Shown: one piece after another, positions 50,342-58,895 of the stretch
How the letters are laid out: the number at the start of each line of letters is the position of its first letter
How positions within the stretch are numbered: position 1 is the first letter of the stretch
Source: Amycolatopsis pittospori
Lineage (GTDB): Bacteria; Actinomycetota; Actinomycetes; Mycobacteriales; Pseudonocardiaceae
Direction: 5' to 3'
Assembly: GCF_013870525.1 (NCBI RefSeq)
Contig: NZ_JACBXD010000046.1
Span: 1-61,494 of the forward strand
Length of the DNA: 61,494 nt
Notes under the pieces: model-generated
The model's database searches: none
Told to the model about the DNA's origin: nothing
What the model saw: only the letters and a program-made list of their open reading frames with translations
Translations under genes and position numbers: made by a program

Positions 50342-52321
50342 ATGAAGCTGAGATCGATCGCCGAACGCATCTTCGTTCTCGGGCTGCTGACGGTTCTCGG
50401 GACCACCGGGACGACGTCCGCGGCCACCGCCGACCCCCTCCCCGCCCAGCCGGACGTGAACGCGACCGGGCTGCCACGCGGTGGCTGGGAACCGGTCGGC
50501 CCCAACAGCATCGGCGGACTGTTGTCCGTTTCGCCCGCCGGGCTCGCGATGATGCAGCCGAGCCCGCCGTCGTTGTGGCTCTCGGGAGATCGCGGTGCCT
50601 CGTGGACCGCGCGCCGGGGACTGCCCGAAGACACCGTCATCCAGGGTTTCTTCGTCGATCCCGCGAACGGGGACCGGATGCTCGCGGTGGGCAACAAACC
50701 CGCCGGCTTCCAGGGCGAATGGCGCGGCATGCTGCTGAGCACGGCGGACCGCGGCCGGACCTGGGAGACGCTGCGCGAGTGGTACCCCGACGGCGCTTTC
50801 GGCATGGCGACCGACCCGACAGGCCGCGTCGTGGTGGTGCAGAACCTCGATTCGCTGAGCGTCAGCATCGACGGCGGCGTGCACTGGAACGACGTGCCGA
50901 GGACCTGGCCGCGTGAAGGGATCGCCGCCCCTGTCGGCGGGCTCAAGCTGACCCTGGTCGGGGACGACGCCTACTTCACGACGGTCTACCCGGAGTACGC
51001 GCTCTGGGTCGTCCGCGGGGTCAGCGGCAAGGAGCCGCGGGCCGAACTCGTCTACCGCGCCGATGGTGAGGTCGGGCAGGTCGCGTCGGACGGCGAACAG
51101 TTCGTCGTCACCGTCGGCCCCGAGCTGCACGGCTCCACCGACGGCGGCCGGACCTGGACGGTGCTGCGCCGCGATCCCACCGGGCAGCCCCTGCGTGAAC
51201 CGCATTTCGTCGGCGGCCGTCTGTATGTCGCGACGTATAACGACATAGACGTCAGCGCGGACGGCGGTCGCACCTGGACCCGCAAGCCGGTGCCCGCGGC
51301 GGGTGAAGGCGTGAGCGACATGGCCGAACTCCCGGCCGTGGCGGGCAAACCCGCCACCACGCTGATCTCGTCGGTGTACCGGGGCGTGTACGCCGACGGC
51401 GGCAAGAGCGGCTACCAGCAGCTCGGCGTACCCGGCGAATCGATCCGCGACCTGGTGACGACCGGGAACCTGCTGCGCGAAAACGTCGTCGCGGCCGGGG
51501 TCCAGGAGATCTACAACTCGCCGCTGCCGCGCGGCAAGGTCACCGCGTCGACCCGCGCCTGGCAGTCGCATCCCACCGACCGCCTGCACGAGGACGCGCG
51601 CCTGTCCGTCTCGCCGAGCCGCCCGGACGTCGTCTGGCAGGTCACCCGGAACGGCTTCTCGCTCGACGTCCTGCGCAGCGGCGACGGCGGCCGGACCTGG
51701 CAGTTCGCGGCGAAGGCGAAGGAGGGACTCCCGAGGACGATCCTGGCCCATCCGGCCGACCCGAACCGGATCCTGGTCTCCGCCTTCGCGCCCAGCGGGT
51801 ATGTCACCTACCGCAGCGGAGACGCCGGGAAGACCTGGGAAAAGCTCCCGTCCGGCAACGGGTTCATCGCGTTCGCGGGGGATCCGTGGAACCCGGACCG
51901 CGTCTGGGGCGGCGACACCGACGGCCTGTCGCGGTCCGACGACGGCGGCAAGACCTGGACCCACGTTTCCGGCGAACCGGTCAGCTCGATCTCGGTGAGC
52001 CCTTGGGGCCGCGTCCTGGTCGGCGGTGCCGGTCTGCTGCTGAGCGAGGACAACGGCAAGTCGTTCCGCCGCGTCCGCGACGGTGAGGACCCGCGCGAGA
52101 TCAGCCGGATCCTGCCGCATCCGTTCGACTTCAGGGTGTGGTTCGCGAGCAACGCGACCGGGGGAGGAGTGCTGCGCAGTACGGACTTCGGTCGCACCTG
52201 GGCGCCGCTGCCCGGCGCGCTGCCCGACACCCGGGTGCTCTCGCTGACGATCAGCACTGACGGCCGTTATCTGTTCGCGGGTACCGCGCAATCCGGTGCG
52301 TACCGCCTGACGTTGTACTGA
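50342..52321 (+). CDS. Secreted Asp-box (BNR) beta-propeller protein
   Basis: The 659-residue protein has a signal peptide (IFVLGLLTVLGTTGTTSAATA). About ten Asp-box turns follow, such as STADRGRTWETL, STDGGRTWTVL, SADGGRTWTRK, RSGDGGRTWQFA, RSDDGGKTWTHV and RSTDFGRTWAPL, typical of sialidases, sortilins and photosystem stability factors. No sialidase catalytic set is evident, so it may be a glycan-binding or structural propeller. ATG 50342 gives the signal peptide; ATG 50297 would add 15 residues. Confidence 0.88.
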   Translation: MKLRSIAERIFVLGLLTVLGTTGTTSAATADPLPAQPDVNATGLPRGGWEPVGPNSIGGLLSVSPAGLAMMQPSPPSLWLSGDRGASWTARRGLPEDTVIQGFFVDPANGDRMLAVGNKPAGFQGEWRGMLLSTADRGRTWETLREWYPDGAFGMATDPTGRVVVVQNLDSLSVSIDGGVHWNDVPRTWPREGIAAPVGGLKLTLVGDDAYFTTVYPEYALWVVRGVSGKEPRAELVYRADGEVGQVASDGEQFVVTVGPELHGSTDGGRTWTVLRRDPTGQPLREPHFVGGRLYVATYNDIDVSADGGRTWTRKPVPAAGEGVSDMAELPAVAGKPATTLISSVYRGVYADGGKSGYQQLGVPGESIRDLVTTGNLLRENVVAAGVQEIYNSPLPRGKVTASTRAWQSHPTDRLHEDARLSVSPSRPDVVWQVTRNGFSLDVLRSGDGGRTWQFAAKAKEGLPRTILAHPADPNRILVSAFAPSGYVTYRSGDAGKTWEKLPSGNGFIAFAGDPWNPDRVWGGDTDGLSRSDDGGKTWTHVSGEPVSSISVSPWGRVLVGGAGLLLSEDNGKSFRRVRDGEDPREISRILPHPFDFRVWFASNATGGGVLRSTDFGRTWAPLPGALPDTRVLSLTISTDGRYLFAGTAQSGAYRLTLY

Positions 52322-52329
52322 GTCCCACG

Positions 52330-52366
52330 CGCTTCGTGGCCGGGCGAAAGTTCCGGCCACGAAGCG
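52330..52366 (+). terminator. Intrinsic terminator after the Asp-box gene
   Basis: Perfect 14-bp arms 52330-52343 and 52353-52366 enclose a 9-nt loop, and TTTACT follows. It is 9 nt past the stop codon. Confidence 0.8.
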
Positions 52367-52402
52367 TTTACTCGGTCCGTTCCCGGATGTCAGAGTCGGG
52401 GT

Positions 52403-53581
52403 ATGGCCATCGACGTCGCCGCCCTCCGGGCCCACTTCCCGTCCCTCGCCACCGGAACCGCCTTCTTCGACGGACCGGCGGGTACCCAGACCCCGCGGCC
52501 CGTCGCCGAGACGATCGCCGCGACGATGACCGGTCCGCTGTCCAACCGCGGCAAGGTCAGCCCGTCGGAACTCAACGCCGAGAACGCCGTCTCGGGCTTC
52601 CGCGCCGCCTACGCCGACTTCCTCAACCTGCCCGCGGGGGGCGTCGTCCACGGCCGCAGCGCCACGCAGCTGACGTACGACTTTTCCCGTCACCTGGCGA
52701 AGAACTGGAACGAAGGCGACGAGATCGTCGTCAGCAGGCTGGACCACGACGCCAACGTCCGCCCGTGGGTCCAGGCCGCGGAACGGGCCGGGGTGACCGT
52801 CCGCTGGATCGGCATCGACCCGGAGAGCACCGAACTCGACCTCGATTCCCTCGTCCTCACCGAGCGGACGCGGCTGGTCGCGGTCACGGCGGCCTCGAAC
52901 GTCCTCGGCACCAAACCGCCGATCCGACGGATCGCCGATCTGGCGCACGACGCCGGCACGCTGCTGTTCGTCGACGGCGTGCACTACGCCGCGCACGACC
53001 TGGTCGACGTTCCCGCGCTGGGGGCGGACTTCTTCGTCTGCTCGCCGTACAAATTCCTCGGCCCGCACTGCGGGGTACTGGGTGCGTCGCCCGCGCTCCT
53101 CGAAACCCTCGAACCCGACAAACTCGTCCCGTCGCCCGACACCGTGCCCGAACGCTTCGAATTCGGGACCCTGCCTTACGAAATCCTCGCGGGTGCGACA
53201 GCGGCCGTGGACTTCCTCGCCGGGATCGACCCGGGAACGGCCGAAGGACGGCGAGAACGGCTGACGAACTCGATGAATTCGTTACACGACCACGAAAGCG
53301 CGCTGCGCTCCAGGCTGGAGAAGGGGCTCGACACGGCCACCGTCCACTGCAAAGCCGAGCACCGGACACCGACCCTGCTGCTGAGCCTCGGCGGCCGCGA
53401 GCGCGAGGCGCAACTGCATCTCGCGTCGCTGAACGTCGTCGCCCCGGCGGGATCCTTCTACGCCTACGAGGTTTTCGCCGCCTTGAAGCTGGCCGACCCG
53501 GCGCTGCGAGTCGGACTCGCGCCCTACACCGACGCCGACGACGTCGACAGGCTGCTGGACGGACTGTCGACGTTCCTTTGA
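52403..53581 (+). CDS. Cysteine desulfurase-like PLP enzyme (SufS-related, class V)
   Basis: The 392-residue class V aminotransferase starts with LRAHFPSLATGTAFFDGPAGTQTP. The PLP-binding Lys is in FFVCSPYKFLGPHCGVL (about residue 218), preceded by FVDGVHYAAHDLVD with the Asp that holds the pyridine ring. It matches the SufS-like subfamily, whose members often lack the mobile Cys, so desulfurase activity is not certain. No suf or isc genes are nearby. Confidence 0.9.
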   Translation: MAIDVAALRAHFPSLATGTAFFDGPAGTQTPRPVAETIAATMTGPLSNRGKVSPSELNAENAVSGFRAAYADFLNLPAGGVVHGRSATQLTYDFSRHLAKNWNEGDEIVVSRLDHDANVRPWVQAAERAGVTVRWIGIDPESTELDLDSLVLTERTRLVAVTAASNVLGTKPPIRRIADLAHDAGTLLFVDGVHYAAHDLVDVPALGADFFVCSPYKFLGPHCGVLGASPALLETLEPDKLVPSPDTVPERFEFGTLPYEILAGATAAVDFLAGIDPGTAEGRRERLTNSMNSLHDHESALRSRLEKGLDTATVHCKAEHRTPTLLLSLGGREREAQLHLASLNVVAPAGSFYAYEVFAALKLADPALRVGLAPYTDADDVDRLLDGLSTFL

Positions 53582-53689
53582 GGACACCCGGCTTCCACCT
53601 GGGCGACGTAACCCGAACAGGTTGGGTTTCCGGTCGGCCGCGAGCGATCGTATTACCGTGAGTCCATGATCGACTACGGGAGGTTCGCG

Positions 53690-54217
53690 ATGCGTTTCCG
53701 GTCGGTGGCCGCGACGGCTCTTCTCGGGTGCGCGCTGTGCGTCGCGCCCGCGGCGCTCGGTGCCGGTGCGCAATCGCTCGCGATCCAGCCGTGCCCCGAG
53801 GTCAACGATCCGCCCGACTACAAGATCTCGAACGGTGCCAAGGCCTGGATGAAGACGAACCTGCGCAGCGACTACCTGCGCGGGCCGGGCACGATCACCT
53901 ACAACAAGACCACGACCTCGTCGGTCAACGCCTCCATCACCGGCACGACCAGCGCCGAGGCGGGCGTCATCTTCGCCAAGGCGAGTGTTTCCCTCGCGGT
54001 GAGCGTCGGCGCGAGCTACTCGAAGGCCGACTCCTGGTCGTACGCCGCGACGGTGCCCGCGGGAAAGACGCTCCGGCTTCAGCAGTACAAGGAGGGCCGG
54101 TCGTTCACCGTGCAGAAGTACCGGATCGTCCCGCCCTGCAAGGTGAAGTATCTCTGGACCAAGAAGGCCACGGCGCCGGTGAAGAGCCCGAGCTACCTGT
54201 GGCAGCTCATCAGCTGA
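53690..54217 (+). CDS. Secreted protein of unknown function
   Basis: The 175-residue protein has a signal peptide (SVAATALLGCALCVAPAALGAGA). The mature part is rich in Ser/Thr/Ala with two Cys (IQPCPEV and IVPPCKVKYLWTKK), suggesting a small disulfide-stabilised beta structure. GGAGG is 6 nt before ATG 53690; ATG 53666 is an alternative. I do not recognise the family. Confidence 0.8.
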   Translation: MRFRSVAATALLGCALCVAPAALGAGAQSLAIQPCPEVNDPPDYKISNGAKAWMKTNLRSDYLRGPGTITYNKTTTSSVNASITGTTSAEAGVIFAKASVSLAVSVGASYSKADSWSYAATVPAGKTLRLQQYKEGRSFTVQKYRIVPPCKVKYLWTKKATAPVKSPSYLWQLIS

Positions 54218-54308
54218 CCGTTGGCGCCACGTGGGTGACGGAGGGGTCGTGAGTGTTTTGGGTCGTTAGGGCCAACCGTGTCTTAGGTACCTACGGTCGC
54301 GCGGGTCG

Positions 54309-54416
54309 GCGTGACTGGGTGGACGGCACACGTGACTGGACGGACGGCAAGCGTGACTGGACGGACGTCACCGAGTGTCGTCCGTCTGATCACATGTGCC
54401 GTCCACCCAGTCACGC
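54309..54416. repeat. 22-bp inverted repeat with three tandem GTGACTGG units
   Basis: 54309-54330 and 54395-54416 are perfect 22-bp inverted copies. Between them the unit GTGACTGGaCGGACG is repeated at 54311, 54332 and 54353, about 21 bp apart. It is part of the array 54243-54677. Confidence 0.75.
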
Positions 54417-54522
54417 GAAAGGACCGACCCGGCCCGGCTTGGTCGTGAGTGGTGAAGGCGGTTAGAGCCAACCGGGTCTTAGGTGCCCACTGGGTTCTGG
54501 CTGCGGTGGGTCGTAGGCCCGG

Positions 54523-54575
54523 TCCGTGAAGGCCTCCTTCCCTACCCTGAAAGTAGGCAAGGAGGCCTTCACGGA
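54523..54575. repeat. GTGAAGGCC-type palindrome
   Basis: Arms 54523-54545 and 54553-54575 pair with one mismatch (540/558) around a 7-nt loop. The stem core GTGAAGGCC-TCC also forms the terminator at 10984-11031, so it is a dispersed palindrome in this genome. Confidence 0.75.
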
Positions 54576-54683
54576 GACCGCGATCGCCACATCCGCCCCA
54601 GGGTGCCGCGCCGTAGTGGGTCAAGGGGCTCGTGAGTGGTAAGGGCGGTTAGAACGACCCAAAACACTCACGACCCCCACCAG

Positions 54684-54938
54684 ACGTTGTTCGCCGAGAA
54701 CTCGCGTCCCGGGAGCCGCTACTTCGGGAAGATCGACACCGCGCACATCGGCGCGACCGGGCATTCCCAAGGCGGCGGCGGGTTCCGGGGCGCGATCACG
54801 GCGTGGTTCCGGTTCTGGCTCTCCGGCGGCGAACGGGCCCGTGGCGAGTTCTTCGGTCCGTCGTGCGGTCTGTGCCGGGATGGGGAGTGGTCCGACGTCC
54901 AGCGCAACGCGAAGGCGCCGGCCGTTTCGGGGGCTTGA
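54684..54938 (+). pseudogene. Broken PET-hydrolase/cutinase-like alpha/beta hydrolase
   Basis: The plus frame reads LFAENSRPGSRYFGKIDTAHIGATGHSQGGGGF, ending with the nucleophile elbow GHSQGG of cutinase-like polyester hydrolases. It then jumps to what looks like the C-terminus of the same family (ITAWFRFWLSGGERARGEFFG then CGLCRDGEWSDVQRN). The N-terminal half is missing, and the segment between the nucleophile and the last strand is deleted, removing the Asp and His. The repeat array ends 7 bp upstream, so a rearrangement there may have destroyed the gene. Confidence 0.75.
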
Positions 54939-54965
54939 TCGCGGGTTTCTGTCGGTGGGTCCGGT

Positions 54966-54985
54966 TAGGGTCTGCCGCGGCAGAC
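54966..54985 (+). promoter_or_regulatory. TAGGGT -10 overlapped by a 16-bp palindrome
   Basis: TAGGGT (54966-54971) is a -10-like hexamer. It overlaps the perfect 16-bp palindrome GTCTGCCGCGGCAGAC (54970-54985), upstream of the isochorismatase ribosome site. The layout fits a repressor operator over the transcription start, or an mRNA 5' hairpin. Confidence 0.5.
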
Positions 54986-55007
54986 CGACCAGGAAGGACA
55001 TCCCGTC

Positions 55008-55562
55008 ATGACCACTCTCGACAATCGGCCGAACACCGCGCTCCTCGTCGTCGACGTCCAAAACGGCGTCGTCGACGAAGGCCACGAGCGCGACGCGGTG
55101 GTCGCGAACATCGGTGCTCTCGTCGGCAAGGCGCGGACGGAAGGGGTCCCGGTCGTCTGGGTACAGCATTCCGACGAGGAACTCGTGCAGGGGAGCCACG
55201 AGTGGAGCATCGTCGGAGAGTTGACCCGGGACGACGCCGAGCCGCTCGTCGAGAAGTCCTATGGGGATTCCTTCGAGGACACGGATCTGGAGAAGGTGCT
55301 GGCCGAACGCGGAGTCGGACGTCTGGTGGTAGTCGGGGCGGAGACCGACGCCTGCATCCGCTCGACGCTGCACGGTGCCCTGGTCCGCGGCTACGACGCG
55401 ACGTTGGTCGGCGACGCCCATACGACCGTCGACAAGACGGCAGGGGGATCGCCGACGCCGGACGTGGTCATCGCCCACACGAACCACTACTGGCGGTATC
55501 AGAGCGCGCCGGGCCGGAAGGGAGGGACGGTCGAGACCGAGAACGTCGATTTCGGCGGCTGA
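55008..55562 (+). CDS. Isochorismatase family cysteine hydrolase
   Basis: The 184-residue protein has the catalytic Asp in ALLVVDVQNGVVDEG, a probable Lys in LVEKSYGDSF, and the Cys nucleophile in VVGAETDACIRSTLHGAL. Members hydrolyse isochorismate, nicotinamide or other amides. No enterobactin-like genes are nearby, so the substrate is open. The ribosome site AGGAAGGA precedes the ATG. Confidence 0.92.
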   Translation: MTTLDNRPNTALLVVDVQNGVVDEGHERDAVVANIGALVGKARTEGVPVVWVQHSDEELVQGSHEWSIVGELTRDDAEPLVEKSYGDSFEDTDLEKVLAERGVGRLVVVGAETDACIRSTLHGALVRGYDATLVGDAHTTVDKTAGGSPTPDVVIAHTNHYWRYQSAPGRKGGTVETENVDFGG

Positions 55563-55568
55563 GCCGTT

Positions 55569-56999
55569 TCACGGCAGGCCCGACCACCTCGCGATCAGCA
55601 GACCCGCGTCGAGGCTGAACTTGTTGCCGCAATGGGACTTCACAGCCTGAAGCACGCGTCGAGCCGTCTCGGGCGGCAGCTGTGCGATGTTGTGGTCCAG
55701 GCAGTCGGCGAACGGGAACGGTTCGCCGTGGGTGTCGCGCGCGCCGGAGAGGCCCGCGGTGTGCAGGACCAGGAGATCGCCGGGCCGCAGCCGGGCGGTC
55801 GCGATCCGCGCGGCCGGACCGGAACCGAACGGCAGACGCCGTCCACCGTCCAATGTGGTCTGTGTTCGGCCGCCCAGCACGATCGGTGATTCCCGGCCCG
55901 CTTCGAGATAGCGGAGCCCGCCGTCGGCGAGATCCAGTTCGGCCAGCGTGCCGCGGACGGTGAGCGAGCCGTCGAACTGCGTCGAAAGCGCTTTGTCGAC
56001 AGCGGCTTCCTGGTCGGGCAGAGTCAGGCCCGCGCGGCGGGCGGAGCGATAGGCCGCGAGCGCCGTCGAGACCGCCAGCCCCGCGGATTCCGTGTCGCGG
56101 CCGGCGTCGAAGAGTGCCAAGCACGCGGTCGATGCGGACAACGAGTAGTCGAAGACGACCCCGCGGACCTCGTAGGCGGGTTCGAGACCACCGGCGACCA
56201 CGACGCTGTTCGTCGCCGCGGTCGACGGGGGGAGGCTCTGCCAGAGCAGTTCCGCGGCCGGGTCGCGCCGGCGTCGGCGACGGACCACGTCGAGCCCGTC
56301 CCCGTACCGCGTCGCGACCGCGAGCAGCCGTCCGGCCAGCATCGCCAGCCATTGGCACTGGTCGCGTAGCGCGGGGTCACGGAGATCCGCTTCGGGGCCG
56401 GGTACGAGCTCCAGGACACCCATCCGCTCGTCGCCGTCGAGCAGGGTCGCCCACAACCGCGGCCCTTCCGCTTCTTCGACGAGGACACTGTCGGCGTGCT
56501 GGTAGGCGTAGCCCGCCGTGGTGGTTTCGATGGCCAGCGGCGCCCTGTCCGGCCTCTCTTCGGCGAGGAACGGCCGCAGTGACCGCTGGTCGTAGTCGGC
56601 GAGGTAGACGGTGACCACGAGGCCGAGCGACTGCGCCGCCATGGCGATCACCGCGGGCAGGCGCTCGGGAGGTGCCCGGCGAGCGCCGTCGAGCAGCCCC
56701 ACCAGCGCGGCCAGTGGCCCGCGGGGCCGCGTGTCCTCACCGGTCCCGCGGCTGTACGGCGCCCTGCGCACGCCCGTGACCTCGTCGAGCCGTTCGTTGA
56801 CCGCGTGGGCCACCATGTCCCGCTGGATTCTGGGCAGATTCGTCAGTCCCTGGAGGAACGCCTCCAGTTCGAGTTCGCTCACGTCGCCACCGAGGGCGAA
56901 GTACCTCAGCCACAGTTGTTCCAGCGTGAGCCCGGTACGCGCGAAGCACGCGGCTACGACCCGACGCTGTTCGTCTGCCGGGAGCGAGACCAAGACCAT
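55569..56999 (-). CDS. PP2C-family (SpoIIE-type) serine phosphatase
   Basis: The 476-residue protein has an N-terminal helical domain (LWLRYFALGGDVSELELEAFLQG) and a GAF-like middle (about residues 130-260). The C-terminal SpoIIE/PP2C domain carries VFDYSLSASTACLALFDAGRD, GTLAELDLADGGLRYLEAGRESP and LRPGDLLVLHTAGLSGARD. The Asp pattern for metal binding is partly degenerate (LHTAGLSGARD where DGL/TE would be usual). ATG 56999 is the chosen start; ATG 57059 is possible. It is divergent from a GAF-ANTAR gene and likely takes part in a stress/anti-sigma pathway. Confidence 0.85.
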   Translation of the reverse strand: MVLVSLPADEQRRVVAACFARTGLTLEQLWLRYFALGGDVSELELEAFLQGLTNLPRIQRDMVAHAVNERLDEVTGVRRAPYSRGTGEDTRPRGPLAALVGLLDGARRAPPERLPAVIAMAAQSLGLVVTVYLADYDQRSLRPFLAEERPDRAPLAIETTTAGYAYQHADSVLVEEAEGPRLWATLLDGDERMGVLELVPGPEADLRDPALRDQCQWLAMLAGRLLAVATRYGDGLDVVRRRRRRDPAAELLWQSLPPSTAATNSVVVAGGLEPAYEVRGVVFDYSLSASTACLALFDAGRDTESAGLAVSTALAAYRSARRAGLTLPDQEAAVDKALSTQFDGSLTVRGTLAELDLADGGLRYLEAGRESPIVLGGRTQTTLDGGRRLPFGSGPAARIATARLRPGDLLVLHTAGLSGARDTHGEPFPFADCLDHNIAQLPPETARRVLQAVKSHCGNKFSLDAGLLIARWSGLP

Positions 57000-57111
57000 C
57001 ACCCCCGAAGTGTCGGCACCGTTGCTAAGGGGTACCAACCGGCCCGCGATGTGAAACATGATCCGGTGCCCGAGTGGGTACCCAGACCGAGGAGAGGACA
57101 GGAGACACGCC

Positions 57112-57873
57112 ATGGACGGACCCGAGCTGGCGCGCCCGGTGCTGCCACTCGACGACGTGACCACCGCCCTCGAAGGCCTGATGGAGATCCTCCAGGGAGA
57201 GGACGACCTGGGGATACTGCTCGATCGGATCTGCCACGAGGTGGTGCGGGCCCTGCCGGACGTCGACGAGGCCTCCGTCACCCTGCTCTGCGACGGGAAC
57301 CCGCATACGGCCGTCGCCACCGCCGACATAGCCATCGAGCTCGACCGTGACCAGTACCGGCTGGGCGATGGCCCGTGCCTGGAAGCGGGCCGGACCGGGG
57401 AGATCGTGCGGGTGGCGGTCCGCGAATCGGCCGAGCGCTGGCCCGAGTTCGCGGTCAGCGCCAAACAAGCCGGCTTCGGGAGCTTCCTCGCTGCGCCGCT
57501 TTCGGTGAGCGAGCGCCTGTCGGGCGCGGTGAACTGCTTCGGAGCCCAGAACGACGGCTACGCCGAACTCGACGCGCGGCTGCTGGAGCTTTACACGACC
57601 GCGGTCGAAGCGATCCTGCGGACCTACACCCGGTACCTCGAAGCCAGGGAGACCATCCAGCAGCTCCAGACGGCGCTGACGTCGCGCGCCATCATCGACC
57701 AGGCCAAGGGCGTCCTCATGGCCGTGCGCCAGATCGACGCCGACGAGGCGTTCTCGTTGCTGGTGGCGCAGTCCCAGCGGGAGAACATCAAGTTACGCCA
57801 GGTGGCGGAACGGTTCATCGCCAACGTGACCGGCAAGGTCGGGCCGGGACGACCGGAACGTGGGTCGCGGTAG
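57112..57873 (+). CDS. GAF-ANTAR RNA-binding antiterminator/regulator
   Basis: The 253-residue protein has a GAF domain (LLDRICHEVVRALPDVDEASVTLL, QYRLGDGPCLEAGRTGEIVRV) and a C-terminal ANTAR domain (LQTALTSRAIIDQAKGVLMAVRQIDADEAFSLLV). ANTAR proteins bind paired RNA hairpins and prevent termination. GGAGA precedes the ATG. GGGTAC at 57076-57081 could be a stress-sigma -10, but no -35 was found. It is divergent from the PP2C gene. Confidence 0.92.
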   Translation: MDGPELARPVLPLDDVTTALEGLMEILQGEDDLGILLDRICHEVVRALPDVDEASVTLLCDGNPHTAVATADIAIELDRDQYRLGDGPCLEAGRTGEIVRVAVRESAERWPEFAVSAKQAGFGSFLAAPLSVSERLSGAVNCFGAQNDGYAELDARLLELYTTAVEAILRTYTRYLEARETIQQLQTALTSRAIIDQAKGVLMAVRQIDADEAFSLLVAQSQRENIKLRQVAERFIANVTGKVGPGRPERGSR

Positions 57874-58055
57874 GCGGGGTGATCCCATTCGGCTAAGGTC
57901 GGCTTCCGAAAGCGGTTCTGAGCGTTGAGAAGTTAGCGCCGATCCGCCGGTAACCGGGTTGGTTGCGGCGGTTGATGGTGCGCGCTCGGCGCCGGTTCCC
58001 GCCGGTGACTCCCGTGGTGCATCACGCCGATGTGCAGAAGTGGGAGAGGCGGGCT

Positions 58056-58880
58056 TTGGCTGATGAAAGCGACTGGCAGCAGGACAAGAACCGATTCGTC
58101 GAGGGTGTCGGCGACGGCGATCTGCCAGTGACCTCCGAGAACGGTGCCCGGCTCATCGCCGGGCCACTGGTGACCCAATTCGTCTCCCTGACCAGGGCCT
58201 TGCTGGATTCGGGCTCGGTCGCGGCGGTACTCGAACGGGTGGTCTTCGCCACCCGTGACCTGGTGCCGGGAGCGGATCTGGTCAGCGTCACCCTGCGGGA
58301 TCCCGACGGTGGGTTCCACACGCCGGTGCGCACCGACGAGATCGCCGCCGAATTGGATCAGTTGCAGTACCAGTACGGCGAAGGGGCCTGTGTCGAAGCG
58401 GCACGGGCTTCGGGACCGGCGGCGGCCTTCAGCGACGACCTCGCCGAAGACGTCCGCTGGCCGCGGTTCGGGCCGGCCGCCGCGACGCTCGGCTTCCACT
58501 CGCTGATCTCGACGGCCTTGTTGCCCGACGCGTCGAGTTCCCAGCTTTCGGGCGCGCTGAACGTCTACTCGCGACGACCGCACGGCATCGCCCGCGCGGA
58601 CCGGGATGTGTTGTTGCTGCTGGCGACGCACGCGTCGCTGGCACTGGCGACGACGCACGCGGTCACGCGCGGTCAGCTCCAGGAGGAACAGCTTCAGCAG
58701 GCGCTGGACAGCAGGGACGCCATCGGCCAGGCCAAGGGGATCCTGATGGCGCGGCGCGGGATCGACGCGGCGGACGCGTTCGAGGTACTGCGGAACACGT
58801 CGCAGAACATGAACATCAAACTCCGGGAACTGGCGGAGATGCTGTCCAAACGACATACGGAAATCCACCTGCCGGAGTGA
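58056..58880 (+). CDS. Second GAF-ANTAR regulator
   Basis: The 274-residue GAF-ANTAR protein has GAF segments (LLDSGSVAAVLERVVFATRDLVPGADLVSV, YQYGEGACVEAARAS) and the ANTAR domain (LQQALDSRDAIGQAKGILMARRGIDAADAFEVL). TTG 58056 has GGGAGAGG 6 nt upstream. GTG 57963 or 58017 would give a longer form, so the start is uncertain. With the gene at 57112 it gives a paired ANTAR locus. Confidence 0.88.
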   Translation: MADESDWQQDKNRFVEGVGDGDLPVTSENGARLIAGPLVTQFVSLTRALLDSGSVAAVLERVVFATRDLVPGADLVSVTLRDPDGGFHTPVRTDEIAAELDQLQYQYGEGACVEAARASGPAAAFSDDLAEDVRWPRFGPAAATLGFHSLISTALLPDASSSQLSGALNVYSRRPHGIARADRDVLLLLATHASLALATTHAVTRGQLQEEQLQQALDSRDAIGQAKGILMARRGIDAADAFEVLRNTSQNMNIKLRELAEMLSKRHTEIHLPE

Positions 58881-58895
58881 GTCCCGCGGCGCCGC

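Larger units (their letters stand above)
54243..54677. repeat. Array of palindromic intergenic repeats with 25-bp inverted ends
   Basis: The segment is bounded by a perfect inverted repeat, 54243-54267 and 54653-54677. Inside, a module starting GGTCGTGAGTG and continuing with GTTAGRGCCAACCGKGTCTTAGGT occurs at 54245 and 54441. A shorter relative (CTCGTGAGTG...GGTTAGAACGACCC) starts near 54630. The units are about 190 bp apart. It looks like a miniature inverted-repeat element or nested extragenic palindromes. No target duplication was found and no protein is encoded. Confidence 0.7.

Noticed and set aside
50210..53068. Very long minus-strand frame (about 950 codons) opposite the Asp-box and SufS-like genes
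   Set aside because: It is rich in Arg/Gly/Ala/Asp as expected for an antisense frame of GC-rich genes, and overlaps two well supported genes fully.
54243..54677. Insertion sequence
   Set aside because: Inverted ends are present, but there is no transposase or target-site duplication; at most a miniature element.
57076..57081. Stress-sigma promoter (GGGTAC) upstream of the first ANTAR gene
   Set aside because: The -10 matches, but no GNNT-type -35 element occurs at 14-16 bp, so it is only mentioned in passing.
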